64,000 nt of DNA from Lantana camara (Eukaryota > Streptophyta > Magnoliopsida > Lamiales > Verbenaceae): NCBI GenBank assembly GCA_037501455.1, contig CM074858.1:88014501-88078500 (forward strand), written 5' to 3'. A model generated the notes under the pieces. That model worked only from the letters and a program-made list of their open reading frames with translations, was not told where the DNA came from and did no database searches. Made by a program: the position numbers and the translations under genes. This document shows positions 33,652 through 46,624 of this stretch, piece after piece (the stretch's first letter is position 1; every line of letters begins with the position of its first letter).

Positions 33652-34838
33652 GCATCAGCCTCGTGCTATGCCCATTTCGATCAACTATTTTGATCATTCG
33701 TTAATCATATTAACATTCTACCATAACCCTCGTGTTCTGGCATTTGTGTGTAACCCTTTAGGTTCATTATTCGATTAGCAGTGACAGTAATTAATTAATT
33801 CCCTAATTAATTAATCACTTCATAAATCACACTACCGTAATCTAGCAATGGGTGTGTAACCCCTAGCCGAATAACGAAATGAATCGAAGAACCCTTCAGT
33901 CAATGACAATCAGTGAAATACGATCCTCCTACAACTCCATCTCTCAATCAAGAACTAAGGCATGGGAATATTCACAAAGCCCAAATATTCTTGATCTTTA
34001 AAGTTAAGTTCGTTTCATATCCAATTCGATCTCAATCCTAGAAAACCCTATTTTCTAGATGTCTTAATCTTTTATCCACCTTGGCCAAGGGTTTAATGTT
34101 TAATGGACTACGAACAACTCAATCAGTAAGATATCATTCTTGTTCTTAACAAGTGTAGGTCCTTTACCAATTCTACTAATTCTACATATGCCACTTGTGT
34201 AATCCCAACATAGGCCGTGGTTCAGGTGTCTATATGGCGACACCCTTTTGAGCCTATATCAAAGATTACAGAGTTAGTTCATATGAGACATTACAGAATC
34301 TCAAGTCTAAGGATTAATGAATCACGTCATTGACCTGTGAGATATTTCCTAATCTGGAAGCTTCAGGAAACTTCCTTCCCATTTAGGAATGTTCTCACGC
34401 GGGACATCTCAGTGATGAAGTTCTTGTAACAATCACCCTTATGTATTATGAACGTATCAACGTATGCACTTATCACTCCATGAAACTGAGTGATCCTTCA
34501 AAAAGGACATAATCACACAAGCAAGTCTCAACAGAGTCAAGGTCAACACTCCCACTGTCTATCGGACTATTCGACTTGGAGAAGTTTCTAATCCTCGCCT
34601 ATGGAGTTAAGAACTTGTTTCATGTGTCGTTCCTATAACGAAAAAGTTCTTAACGAACTCATTGGATTAGGGGAGTTCAATACATGCAAAACACAGTCAA
34701 CCCAAACAGACATAAGTAAGCACATAAAGAAGTGATTGCCTATGAACAAAATCATCTCGTTTATTATTCAAAGACTGTTTGTGATTACACAAGGAAATAG
34801 TAAAGCAAATATCTGCTTTAAGGGCACTATTCCTAACA

Positions 34839-35622
34839 ATCTCCCACTTGCCCGTCAAAGCCACTCAGGTGTTAATCTACGACCCATCTTCTGAAGATGT
34901 CCTTCGAAACCCTGTTGACTAAGGGCTTTAGTAAGTGGATCTGCCATGTTCTCTGCCGATGTGACCCTTTCAATTTTCACATCTCCTCTCTTGATGATAT
35001 CACAGATTAAGTGATACTTCCTCAAAATGTGCTTGGTCCTTTGGTGAGATCTTGGTTCACTTGCTTGAGCAACCGCCCCGGTGTTGTCACAAAACACTGT
35101 AACGGGGTCTTTAATGCTAGGAACTACACCCAACCTCATCAATGAAGTTTCTTACCAAAAACCTTCCTTAGCTGTGTCGTTTGCAGCTAAGTATTCGGCC
35201 TCAATGGTCGAATCCGCAGTGGTTGCTTACTTGGAACTTTTCCAACTCACTGCTCCGCCGTTTAGGCAGAATATGTATCCTGACATGGATTTAAAGTCAT
35301 CCATGTCTGACGCAAAGCTTGCATCACAATATCCTCTAATGACAAGATCTTGCTGGCCTCCGTAAACCAAGAACAAATCCTTAGTTCTTCATAAGTACTT
35401 AAGGATGTTCTTTACATTAGTCCAGTGACCTTCACCAGGATCAGATTGGAATCGGCTAATCACGCTAAGTGCATAAGCCACATCCGGTCAAGTACATAGC
35501 ATCGCATACATTATGCTTCCTATAGATGATGCATAAGGAATTTTGGAGATCCTGGACTTTTCAAGTTCAGTCTTGGGACACAGCTTCCTCGAAAGAACTG
35601 TTCCCGGGCCCATTGGAAGTTT
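34839..35622 (-). pseudogene. G pol: RNaseH domain, degraded, and polypurine tract
   Basis: The clean last part (34855-35142) contains VPSIKDPVTVFCDNTGAVAQ and EPRSHQRTKHILRKYHLI, the Copia RNaseH C-terminal half. Upstream, broken by several stops and shifts, are RPDVAYALS-like, QSDPGEGHW and GYCDASFASDMDD words. The pol stop is at 34855-34857, only six bases from the polypurine tract AAGTGGGAGAT (34839-34849). Confidence 0.88.
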
Positions 35623-36587
35623 TCAACTTTTGGAATCTTCCATACTAAATCTCTTCAATATTTTATCTATGTAAACCGACTGTGATAATCCTAACAATCT
35701 TCTACACCTATCCCTATAGATCTTTATCCCGAGAATGTAGGATGCATCACTAAGATCCTTCATCTCAAATTGGTTCGTTAAACAAGACTTTGTTACTTTC
35801 ATGTCATCCTTCGCATTCCCAATGAGGAGGATGTCATCTACATAAAGTATCAAAAATTGAACCGACGTTTCCAATTCTTTCTTGTACACGCAGGACTCAT
35901 TCGGATTTTGAATAAAGCCAAATGATTTGATTGCTTCATCAAATCGAATGTTCCAATTCCTAGACGCGTGTTTCAATCCGAAGATTGAGCGTTGGAGCTT
36001 ACAAACCTTTTGTTCATTCCCACTGAATGTGAAACCCATGGGTTGCTACATGTAAATGTCTTTGTCAATGTCTCCATTGAGAAAGGCAGTTTTCACATCC
36101 ATTTGCCATATCTCATAGTCATAATATGCTGCAATGGTAAGCAAGATCCGAATGGATTTTTGCATTGCAACCGGGGAGAAGGTTTCATCAAAGTCTACAC
36201 CTAGTATTTAAGTGAAACCTTTAGCAACTAATCTTCCTTTAAAGGCTACCACGCTTCCATATACTCCTAGCTTGCGCTTATATATCCATTTGCACCCTAT
36301 GGGCCTGATCCATCAGGTAGATCAACCAAGGTCCAAACTTGCTTAGAGTACATTGAATCCATTTCGGATCTCATTGCTTCTTTCCACTGTTCAGAGTCCG
36401 AATCTAACAGTGCCTCCTCATAAGTTAATGGATCATTATCCATTTGAGATGTTTGGTGGAGAAAACCATACCATCTCCCTTGTTGTCTAGGAATGCGTTT
36501 AGAACGTCTTACTGGAGGAGGATTTTCGCGTGTATCACTCTCTGCGATTGGCTGAGGGACGTTAGTCTCCAAACTTTGCTTGGGACC
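35623..36587 (-). pseudogene. G pol: reverse transcriptase
   Basis: The N-terminal RT portion (36297-36572) has RWYGFLHQTSQ, DPLTYEEALLDSDSEQWKEAM and QVWTLVDLP, then a frameshift near 36300. The palm follows with MDVKTAFLNGDID, a stop just before QPMGFTFSGNEQKVCK, then SIFGLKHASRNWNIRFDE and the catalytic LILYVDDILLIGN (about 35816-35860). LGIKIYRDRCRRLLGLSQS and YIDKILKRF close the domain before a stop at 35623. The wording is close to the BARE/Angela group. Confidence 0.9.
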
Positions 36588-37844
36588 TTAGTCTCGAACT
36601 TCTTCAAGTTCTGTGATCTTGCCTTTCTTCTCTTTAAGGAACGAGTCCTCAAGAAAAGTAACATATCTTGACACAAAAACCTTTTGTTCATGAGGATCGT
36701 AGAAATAATATCCTATTGACTCTTTTGGATATCCTACGAAGTTGCATAAGCTTGATCTAGCTTCAAGCTTATCTCCCACCGTCCTCTTCACGTAAGCAGG
36801 ACAACCCAAATTTCTTAAGTAAGAATAGTTAGGGATTTTGCCAAACCACATCTCAAATGGGGTTTTGGATACAGATTTGGAGGGAACAAGATTCAGAATC
36901 TTAACTGCTAATTCTAGGGCATAACCCCAGAATGAATGTGGCAATTCAGTGAAGCTCATCATGGAACGAACCATATCAAGTAAGGTTATGTTCCTTCTCT
37001 CCGAAACTCCATTTAATTGAGGAGTTCCCGGAGGAGTCCACTGAGAGATCATTCCATTATCTCTGAGATGACTAAGGAATTCGTCACTTAGATACTCGCC
37101 ACCTCGATCAGATCGAAGTGTCTTAATCTTGTGACCAGTTTGGTTCTCAACCTCCTTTTGAAATTCCAAGAATTTCTCAAAGGCTTCGGATTTATACTTC
37201 ATTAAGTACACATAACTAAAACGACTAAAGTCGTCTATGAAGGTTATGAAATACTGACGATTGTTTCTCGTACTTACACTAAGTGGTCCATAGAAATCAG
37301 TATGGATTAAATCCAATAATTTATTGGTACGTTCCACTTTACCATTAAAGGGAGTTTTGGCCATCTTTCCTTTAAGACATGATTCACAATGAGTTAACTC
37401 TTTAAGTTCATTATCATAGAATGATCCTAAATAAGTTAACTTAGCAATCCTATCTTTGGAAATATGCCCTAAACGTGCGTGCCATAAAGAAGCCGAGATC
37501 TTGTCTTCTCTCTTGCGTTTGTTTAATTGTTGTATTTTCAGAATATTGGTGTCTTTAGTTGTATAAAGTTCATTCGAGAATGTACCAAGCAAAACAGAAG
37601 TTTTATTGTTCTTAAGATAAAAGTTTCCATTTCTAGAATAGGTCTCAAAACCTTCACAATCAAGTATTGGAATGGAAATGATATTACGAATAATAGAAGG
37701 TACATAAAGGACTTTGTTCAAAACTAAAGTAAAGATACCAAAATCTAATCTACACGTCCCGATGGCTTGAGCTTGAACGCTTGATCCATTACCAACCTCT
37801 AAGACGTATTCTTCTTCTTCAAGCTGCCGGACCTCATTTAGAAT
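36588..37844 (-). pseudogene. G pol: end of protease and integrase
   Basis: One long frame runs from after the stop at 37845 to a stop at 36588. It includes VLYVPSIIRNIISIP, the integrase zinc domain (ARLGHISKDR, HCESCLKGKM) and the core with TDFYGPLSVSTRN, FIDDFSRFSYVYLM, LRSDRGGEYLS and PPGTPQLNGVSERRN, holding the D,D,E residues. Then come SFWGYALELAVKILNLVPSK and GYPKESIGYYFYD. The stop after ELEEVRD replaces a lysine codon that is intact in element F. Confidence 0.92.
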
Positions 37845-38745
37845 CTATACATCATTATAGATATGAGCTCCACAGTCGGTATCAAGTACCCAAGAATTAG
37901 AATCAATAGATAGATTTACTTCAACAATAAACACACCTTTCTTTAGAGTATCCTTATACTCTTGGCAGTTCCTCTTCCAGTGCCCTTTCTTGCCACAATG
38001 ATGGCAAACGTCCTCTGTCTGATCCTTTCTCTTCCTGACCTTTCTCTTTTTAACCCCTCCATCGGGTTTAAGAGATCCCTTCTTCTTGGGAACTTTCTTC
38101 TCTTTGCCTTTAGAAGGCCCAGAAGAGGAAGCGACCATCATTACTTTGCGATCCTTCTTGATCGTGTCTTCAGCAGTCACAAGTTGACTAATCAGCTCAG
38201 CTACAATAGCATGAGGATGATTCATGTTGAAGTTTAGCACGAAAGGATTGAATGATGGTGGAAGCAATGCGAGCAATAAGTCCACAGCGAGCTTCACTCA
38301 GTGGCATTTCCATGGAGGTCAATTTCTCGTTCAAAGCAAGAAACATAAGACCGTGCTCATGGACACTTGTACCTTCTTTCAATCTGAGATGAAAGAGCTC
38401 CTCAGAGGTTTTGTACCTTAGAACTCGCTCTTTGGGGTGGTACAAGAGATGGTCATAAATCTCCCAAGCGTTGTCCATTGACTCGTGTTGCCTCTGCATG
38501 TCCGGAGACATGGTGGCCAACATGAGGCAACGGGCTTGAAGATTATCTTTAGACCATTTCGCAATCGCGTCCCTTTCGGCCCGAGTCGGAGCCTCGCCTT
38601 CAGCGACAGGCTCTCCCTTGAAGAGAACATATCTTCTTTTTTTAGAATCTAAAACTATCTTTAGATTCCGAAGCCAATCAGAGTAATTGGGCCACGTCAA
38701 CTTGTTTGATTCGACGATGGATACCAATGGGTTTTTGGTTGCCAT
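37845..38745 (-). pseudogene. G gag, zinc knuckle and start of protease, frameshifted
   Basis: It starts MATKNPLVSIVESNKLTWPN at 38745 and continues with YSDWLRNLKIVLDS. A frameshift near 38290 separates it from SFNPFVLNFNMNHPH and the basic linker, the CCHC knuckle CHHCGKKGHWKRNC and the protease start SWVLDTDCGAH. The last differs from the normal D-T-G by having Asp in place of Gly. A TAG at 37845-37847 ends the frame. The start is supported by the same first residues in F and H. Confidence 0.92.
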
Positions 38746-40820
38746 TTCAATAGTAGAGAATCACAGAACTACAACCTAAATGAAAAAACAGAGAAATCAT
38801 GAGCATGCTGAATAATAATGATTACATATTATCAAGGTCTTTAGAAATATGTTCTCCCACTGTTTTTTGAAAGTCTAAAAATCTCAACGACTTTAGAAGA
38901 AACTTATTTTCCCAATGGGTACTAGGATCCCAAGCATTCTTAGTTTTGGACCCACGACTCGTGAGACATCCGAAGGTCTAAGAAACTTTAGGTACATACG
39001 AATTGCCGATTCCATCCCCATGGAATTCCTAGTAATATTTTTGCATCACTAATCTTTCAATCATGGACCCACGACTCGTGAGACATCCATATCTACATTA
39101 GTGTTGAGCAGGACCCAACAATCATAAGATCTCAACCAAACTTAGTCCGGAACGACCCACGACTCGTGAGACATTGCCCATTCCAAAATGGTCAAGAAAT
39201 ATTAATTATTTAAAATAATTAATCAGGAAACTAAGAGTTAATAAGCTACACTAATTACCCCACGACTTATGAGACAGCAATTAGTTTCACTTATTAAGTC
39301 CTAAATCCTATTGATAGAATGCTAGGAATTTTATTACCGTGATAAAACACCTATTTATTCGAATTTTGCTCAATATTTAAATGGGATTTTCGAATGACCT
39401 CACCAACATATAATGTTATCCAAATTTTAATTGTCTTGTTAATGCAGTTTCACATAAAGTGCATCACAGAAGCAATTAGCAGATAACATGTCCTAGCATG
39501 ATACTAATTATATGATGATCATGGGTATCCTGTCTAATATGTGATTTTGGGAGCCACTCCAAAATCACTAGTTCTAACATTCATGCCACATAAGATAATT
39601 CATATCACATAGGGGTACATAATTTAATGGAATGCCCTATCTATTACATTTAATAGAAACCCTCCTAAACATTTTGAAGGGTCTTCTTATGGCCACCGTT
39701 CTTCAAGTGCTCCTTGTGGATCCTTCTTATTCCATGGGTGCTTGTCTTCAAAATGAAAATAAAACTTCACTTCCTAAGTTCTACTCTCTTTACATAAAGT
39801 AATATGGCTCAATTTTCATATTGGTCATAGATAAATATACGGGGCATACCCCGGCCCAAAAACAATAATAAGGAAAGCCACATAATAAACACATAACGGT
39901 AAGCACATAAGTAAGGCTCCAACCCTACGAGCAACTACGGGGCTCCGACCCCAATTGAAATCATCCATCCGCAGAATTTAAAACCATACATAAGACTAAC
40001 CCATGATCACCTAAACTAGCATGCTTCCGCTTGAATTTAAATTTACCAATTAAATTTAAAATTCCCTTGACTTCAAGTTACAATTAACTTAAGTAATTTG
40101 AATATAGTTCATTATTCAAGAATTTATTCAAAATCGAATCACCAGATCATGACAAAACCACAATTAATTCAAAATTAAATTTTTGTCTAAAATATCATCC
40201 AAAGTGATATTTATTATTTTCTCGAAAAAATTAGAACTTGACTTTAATTCATAAAATTCCACATTTTATAATTATTTCAAATAAATAATTTTATAAAATT
40301 AAAATCAAATTTTAAAATCAAAATCAGATTTTACAAAACAAGATTTTACGAAACTTGGAAAACACGAAACAAAAACGAAATCCCGGGACAGACTAGCAAC
40401 AGCCGCGCACAGCGCGCAGCACGCTGCCGGGCGGGGAGGGGAACAGCGCAGCAGCAGCGCCTAGGTGCACCCGGCGTCTGCTGTGCGCGGGTCTAGGTCG
40501 CCGCCCCATGCGCGTACGTGCTGCGCACTATCCCGCACTTTCACGTGCGGGTAAACCCGTTCCCCTTTGTTATCATCTCGTAATTTCAGCAAATTCAAGT
40601 AATCCAATTTCGAATTAAAACAGTTCAAATCAATCTGAGTTAAAACAGTTTAAAACCAGATTTATTCGGGAAACAATTTTCACAAAATTTTCAAGAAACA
40701 GCTTTGATCCGATAACTTCGTATTTCAAACAAAAAACATGAATACACAACATATACTCAAATTCAAGAATTTTCATCAAAATTCAGAAAGCAGTAAAGAG
40801 ACAATACGAACGTTGCAAGG
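38746..40820 (-). other. Long 5' leader of Copia element G
   Basis: About 2.1 kb lies between the primer site and gag with no frame of note. It carries four spaced copies of CCCACGACTCGTGAGACA (38951, 39068, 39156 and a variant at 39259), a GGGGCTCCGACCCC hairpin motif (about 39943) and a GC-rich block near the primer site (40385-40560). F and H have the same layout, so the leader is conserved within the family. Confidence 0.75.
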
Positions 40821-40834
40821 TGGCTCTGATACCA
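40821..40834 (-). promoter_or_regulatory. tRNA-Met primer binding site of G
   Basis: The minus-strand sequence TGGTATCAGAGCCA lies two bases inside the 5' LTR. Confidence 0.92.
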
Positions 40835-40836
40835 CT

Positions 40837-42823
40837 TGTTGGAAAACAAGAAAGAGTTGAGCAGCGGAAGTTTAAAATTTTCTAAAAGTTTAATCGTTGT
40901 CTTGCAATATTCGTACTGTAACGTTGGGAATAACAAGAAACTCACTTTAATTGAAGCTTTCTTGTGATATTGTTACTGCCTAACAAACACCCTTCAAGCG
41001 GAAAGTCCCTCGAACGATCCTTCGAATTAGACTCCAAAGTAGAAGGCCTCTAAGGTGTATCCACACCAGAGCTAGAACACGATCAAGCTACTGAGAATGC
41101 TAGTTCTATGGCTTGTGTTAATGGCTAGGATAATTTTTGCTTTGAAAACTTTTCTTTTAAGTTTTCTCAAAAACTTAACACTTCGTGAGTGTTGGTCTGA
41201 GGAATAAGAGAAGCACCACCCTTAGTATATATAATATGGGGTTCGAAAATCCCTAGGGTTTCATAAACCTAGTGGACTTTGTTTTCTTACTCACTAATTA
41301 ACTAATTAATTATTTGATTTAATTGGAGAAAATAAGTTCCCAACTTGTTCTCCAAGTCTTGCAAGAATATTCTTCTCTCTCCTACAATAGGAAGTTGGAC
41401 TTTGCAACTTTCCTAAAGTTAAAAGTCAATATTCAATAAATAAATTAATTCCCAATTAATTATTTATTGGGTTAAGTTTATTTGAGAATAGTCTTAACAA
41501 TTAATTCAATAATTAATTAAAAGACTAGAATTAATTACCATTTAATTAATTAATTCTAGAAAAGAATTCGCGTGTGAAATAAATCACACGAAATGGGACA
41601 CGCGTGAAGCCACGTGTACATGACACGTGACAGCCACGTGTACTTGACACGTGGCATCAGCCTCGTGCTATTCCTATTTCGATCAACTATTTTGATCCTT
41701 CGTTAATCATATTAACATCCTACCATAACCCTCGTGTTTTGGCATTTGTGTGTGACCCTTTAGGTTCATTATTCGATTAGCAGTGACAGTAATTAATTAA
41801 TCACTTCACAGATCACACTACCGTAATCTAGCAATGGGTGTGTGACCCCTAGCCGAATAACGAAATGAATCGAAGAACCTTTCAGTCAATGACAATCAGT
41901 GAAATACGATCCACCTACAACTCCATCTCTCAATCAAGAACTAAGGCATGGGAATATTCACAAAGCCCAAATATTCTTGATCTTTAAAGTTAAGTTCGTT
42001 TCATATCCAATTCGATCTCAATCCTAGAAAACCCCATTTTCTAGATGTCTTGATCTTTTATTCACCTTGGCCAAGGGTTTAATGTTTAATGGACTACAAA
42101 CAACTCAATCAGTAAGAGATTGTTCTTGTTCTTAACAAGTGTAGGTCCTTTATCGATTCTACTAATTCTACATATGCCACTTGTGTAATCCCAACATAGG
42201 CCATGGGTCAGGTGTCTATATGGCGACACCCTTTTGAACCTATATCAAAGATTACAGATTTAGCTCATATGAGACATTACAGAATCTCAAGTCTATGGAT
42301 TAATGAATCACGTCATTGACCTGTGAGATATTTCCTAATCTGAAAGCTTCAGTAAACTTCCTTTCTCATTTAGGAATGTTCTCACGCGGGACATCTCAGT
42401 GATGAAGTTCTTGTAACAATCACCTTATGTATTATGAACGCATCAACGTATGTACTTATCACTCCATGAAACTGAGTGATCCTTCAAAAGGACATAATCA
42501 CCCAAGCAAGTCTCAGTAGAGTCAAGGTCGACACTCCCACTGTCTATCGGACTCATCGACTTGAAGAAGTTTCTAATCCTCGCCTATGGAGTTAAGAACT
42601 TGTTTCATGTGCCGTTCCCATAACGACAAAGTTCTTAACGGCCTCATCGGATTAAGGGAGTTCAATACATGCAAAACACAGTCAACCCAAGTAGACATAA
42701 ATAAGCGCATAAAGAAGTGATTGCCTATGAACAAAATCATCTCGTTTATTATTCAAAGATTGTTTGTGATTTCACAAGGAAATAGTAAAGAAAATATCTG
42801 CTTTAAGGGCACTATTCCTAACA
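40837..42823 (-). repeat. 5' LTR of G, 1987 bp
   Basis: It begins TGTTGGAAAACAAG and ends CTATTCCTAACA. It is closely similar to 31774-34838 and preserves the site without the hAT insertion. A TATA-like box is at 41225-41237 (minus-strand ATATTATATATAC). G-box words at about 41610-41655 lie upstream of it in U3. Confidence 0.94.
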
Positions 42824-42868
42824 TAACATAATTACACGAATGGAATCAAGTACGTGCCACGTGTGCAT

Positions 42869-44766
42869 TGTTGGGAAAACGGAACGGAAACGCAGCGAAA
42901 ATTTAAAAATTTTCCCAACTAAGCAAGGATCGAATCTTGCAATTCCTATTCCCAAATTCGTAGAGATCAAGAAACTCACTTAGTTAGTAGCTTTCTTGAC
43001 ACGTTTTAGCCGCCCAAGAACTCTCTTCACGCGGCTTGATCCCCAAAAGCAACTTAGAATCTTTCAAGACTTCATGATAGTAGCCCTCTAGAGAAATAGT
43101 CCACCAACCGCGACCACGATCCGAATACGGAGGATGCTAGTTACATATTCGGTGTTTAGGCTCTAGGGTTTAGTGTATAATTTAAAGAAGGAGAAATTTT
43201 GCTATCCTTATCCCATGGGATTCAAACCCCTTTATTTATAAGGCTAGGGTTTGAACCACTTATTCTTTGTGGAAAAAGATTCCAAACTCCTTTTGAAAAG
43301 GGATATCTTGCTTAGAGACTAAGTCTCTTACTTTGACCAAAAGTCCACTTTTTGACCAACTTGTTAGGCAAGTATAATATCTAAATCTTTTAGATATTTT
43401 ATTTTACTTTATTTATTTTACAATAAATAACTTGAACACTAATAATATAATTAATTCATAATTAATTATTTATTAGACTTTATTTCTCTAAAATTGGACT
43501 TTAATTTTAATTCAAAATTAAATCAAAGTCCATTAAATAATTAACACACTAATTATTTAATATACACATATAAACACACAACTACACGTGTGACTCACAC
43601 GTGTGGGCCCCACCATTCACTTAATGGTTCGATCAACTCGTTTAATCGATTCCAGCCTTAACCTACGTGACCGAGTTATTGTATGTGACCCTCTAGGTTC
43701 TTAATTCAATTAGCAGTGACCCTAATTAATTAATTCCCTAATTAATTAATCAGTCCATAGATCAAACGACCATAGTCTAGCAACAGGTGTTTGACCCCTA
43801 ACTGAATAAGAATGTCTCGATTCGACAAAACCTTTAAGTCATTGACATATGTGAGATACATTCCTCCTATGTCCCATCTCTCAATCAAGATCTAGGACAA
43901 GGGAATAATTACAACCCTAATAATCTTGATCTTAATGCTAAGTGCATTTCATATCCATTTGATCTCAATCCAAGAAACTCTTTTCTTGATGTCTTGATTT
44001 ACTGCCTTAGCCAAGGACTCCTACATGGCATATGAATAACTTACACAATAAGAGATCATCACATTGCTAATGCAAGCGTAGGTCTTTTATTGATTCTCAT
44101 ATACTTCCATGTGCCACTTGTGCAGCCCCAACATAAGCCTTGAATCAGTTGTCTAAGGAGACACCCTTTAAAGCTTACACCTAAGACTACAGAGTTAGCT
44201 CATAAAGTATCAATGGAACCTCAAGTTTAAGGATCACTTAATCACATCAATGACTCGTGAGATATTTCCTAATCTGGAAGTTTCTATTTCCAGATATAGA
44301 AACATCCTTTCCCATTTAGGAATCTTCTCACACGGGTCACCTCAGTGTACCTACTTAAAATAAGCAAGCACCCCCATGTATCACGCACGTATCAACTATA
44401 CACTTTGCACCCCATGAAACAAGGTTGTCCTTTTTAAGGGCGTGAGCACATGAGCAAGCCTCAAACGAGTCAGGTTGACACTTCCACTGTCTTTTGGACT
44501 CATCGGCTTGGAGTGATTTCTAATCATGACTTATGTGATATAGGGCTCGTCTCATGAACCACTTCACCTAAATGGTTGAGTCCTATAAGTCATATTGATT
44601 AGGGGAGTTCTTATACATGCGTAGTCAAAAGGAAACACATAATCAAACAAGAGCATATAAAGAAGTGTTGCCTTAATTCGTATTATTCAAAGATTGCCTG
44701 TGATTTACAAAAAGGAAAGTACTAAAGCTGACTATTACATCGTCTTTCAGGGCACTATTCCTAACA
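42869..44766 (-). repeat. 3' LTR of H
   Basis: It begins TGTTGGGAAAACGG and ends GGGCACTATTCCTAACA, followed by the polypurine tract (44767-44777). A TATA box lies at 43229-43243 (minus-strand TTATAAATAAAGGGG). The palindrome that follows it in the other LTR has decayed here. Confidence 0.94.
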
Positions 44767-45784
44767 ATCTCCCACTTGCCCGTCAAAGCCATTCAGGAGC
44801 TAATCTAAGTCCCATCTTCGCAAGATGACCTTTGAAAGCTTCTCGACTAAGGGGTTTAGTAAACGGGTCTACCACGTTCTGTGCTGATGTGACCCTCTCA
44901 ATTTGCACATCACCTTGTTTGATGATATCACGGATTAGGTGATACTTCCTCATAATGTGCTTGGTCCGTTGGTGAGATCTTGGTTCTCTTGCTTGAGCAA
45001 CCGCCCCAATGTTGTCACAAAACACAGTAATGGGGTTTTTCATGCTAGGAACGACATTCAAATCTTGAATGAAGTTTCTAATCCAAACACCTTCCTTAGC
45101 TGCATCATTTGCAGCTAATTATTCGGCCTCAGTGGTCGATTCTGCAGTGGTCGTCTGCTTGGAACTTTTCCAACTCACTGCTCTGCCGTTAAGGCAGAAA
45201 ATGTATCCTGACATTGATTTAAAGTCATCTAAGTCAGATGCAAAGCTTGCATCACAGTATCCTCCGATTACTAGATCTTTCTGTCCTCCGTATACTAAGA
45301 ATAAATCCTTAGTGCTTCCTAAGTACTCTAGGATATTCTTCACGATAGTCCAGTGACCTTCTCCAGGGTCTGATTGGAAACGACTTGTTACACTAAGTGC
45401 ATATGCCACATCCGGTCGAGCACATAGCATTACATACATTATGCTACCTATTACCGAGGCATAAGGCACATGAGTCATTCTTTCCTTCTCAAGGTTTGTC
45501 TTAGGACACATCTTCTTCGAAAGAGATGTTCCTACACTCATGGGAAGAACTTTGTTCTTTGCATTCTCCATATTGAACCGTTTCAGTACTTTGTCTATGT
45601 ACATTGATTGTGATAGTCCTATCAATCTCTTAGATCTATCCCTATAGATCTTTATCCCATGAATGTAGGACGCATCACCAAGATCTTTCATCTCGAATTG
45701 GTTCGATAACCAAGATTTGGTAACTTTCATATCATCCTTTGAATTCCCAATTAGAAGGACGTCATCAATATAAAGTACTAAGAA
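44767..45784 (-). pseudogene. H pol: RT C-terminal part and RNaseH
   Basis: The main frame (45119-45730) covers FEMKDLGDASYIHGIKIYRD, GLSQSMYIDKVLKRFN, the Copia word YVMLCARPDVAYALSVTSRF and the RNaseH start GYCDASFASD with SWKSSKQTTTAESTTEAE. A stop at 45119 splits it from 44783-45061 (ITVFCDNIGAVAQ, REPRSHQRTKHIMRKYHLI). Upstream, the catalytic RT motif is in 45731-45784 as LYIDDVLLIGN, just after a stop. The pol stop is at 44783. Confidence 0.9.
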
Positions 45785-46624
45785 TTACACTGAAATCTCT
45801 AATTCCTTTCTATACACGCAGGACTCATTCGAATTTTGAACGAAGCCAAATGCTTTGATTGTTTCATCAAAACGAATGTTCCAATTCCTAGAAGCCTGTT
45901 TCCATCCGTAGATTGATCTTTGGAGTTTGCAAACCTTTTGCTTACTCCCACTGAATGTGAAACCCATGGGTTGATCCATGTAAATGTTTTTACCAATGTC
46001 TCCATTGAGAAAGGAAGTTTTCACATCCATTTGTCATATCTCATAGTCATAATATGCAGCTATAGCAAGCATGATCCAAATGGACTTTTGCATTGGAACC
46101 GGTGAGAAGGTTTCATCAAAGTTCACAACGGGCCTTTGAGTGAATCTGTTTGCAACCAGTCTTGCCTTATATGCTGCAATGCTTCCATCTACTCCAAGCT
46201 TTCTCTTAAAGATCCATTTGCAACCTATGGGTTTAACCCCATCAGGCAAATCTACCAAGGTCCAAACTTGATTGGAGTACATGGAATCCATTTCGAATTT
46301 CATGGCTTGTTTCCACTGCTCAGAATCCGAGTCTGACAGTGCCCCCTCATATGTTAGAGGATCATTATCTTCTTGAGAGATTTCATGTAGAAAACCATAC
46401 CATCTCTTTGGCTGTCTAGGAGTGCATTCAAAGCGCCTTAGAGGAGGATTTTTACGTGTATCGAAGTTCATGATTGTTTGTGGGATATCAGAATGGGACG
46501 TGTCCTCTAAATGTAGCATGGGAACATCTCAAATTTCTTCTAGTTTTGTGATCTTGCCTTTCTTCTCTTCTAGGAACGATTCCTCAAGAAAAGTTGCATT
46601 TCTTGAAATAAACACCTTTTGTTC
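45785..46624 (-). pseudogene. H pol: reverse transcriptase N-terminal part
   Basis: The frame at 46034-46519 reads RWYGFLHEISQEDNDPLTYE, QVWTLVDLPDGVKPIGCKWI and ARLVANRFTQRPVVNFDETF, ending at a stop before QMDVKTSFLNGDIG. The frame resumes at 45785-46030 with QPMGFTFSGSKQKVCKLQRS and SRNWNIRFDE. Another stop follows KELEISV, immediately before the catalytic YIDD. Confidence 0.9.

Larger units (their letters stand above)
31774..34838 (-). repeat. 3' LTR of G, interrupted by a hAT element
   Basis: It begins TGTTGGAAAACACG and ends CTATTCCTAACA. Without the hAT insertion and its duplication it is about 2.0 kb, matching the 1987-bp 5' LTR. The U3 segment at 32540-32590 carries tandem G-box/ABRE-like words (CCACGTGTACATGACACGTG). 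Confidence 0.94.
31774..42823 (-). mobile_element. Copia element G (Angela/BARE-like), full length, nested in the F 3' LTR
   Basis: LTRs lie at 31774-34838 (3', enlarged by a hAT insertion) and 40837-42823 (5'). The internal region has gag, protease, integrase, RT and RNaseH in Copia order on the minus strand. A polypurine tract (34839-34849) and Met primer site (40821-40834) are present. The flanking duplication is imperfect (TAATAT left, TAACAT right), showing one change since insertion. Several stops and frameshifts make it inactive. Confidence 0.93.

Noticed and set aside
38197..38745. Separate gag genes in G, F and H as host gene copies
   Set aside because: Their position between a primer site leader and pol, inside LTR-bounded elements, makes them retrotransposon gag.
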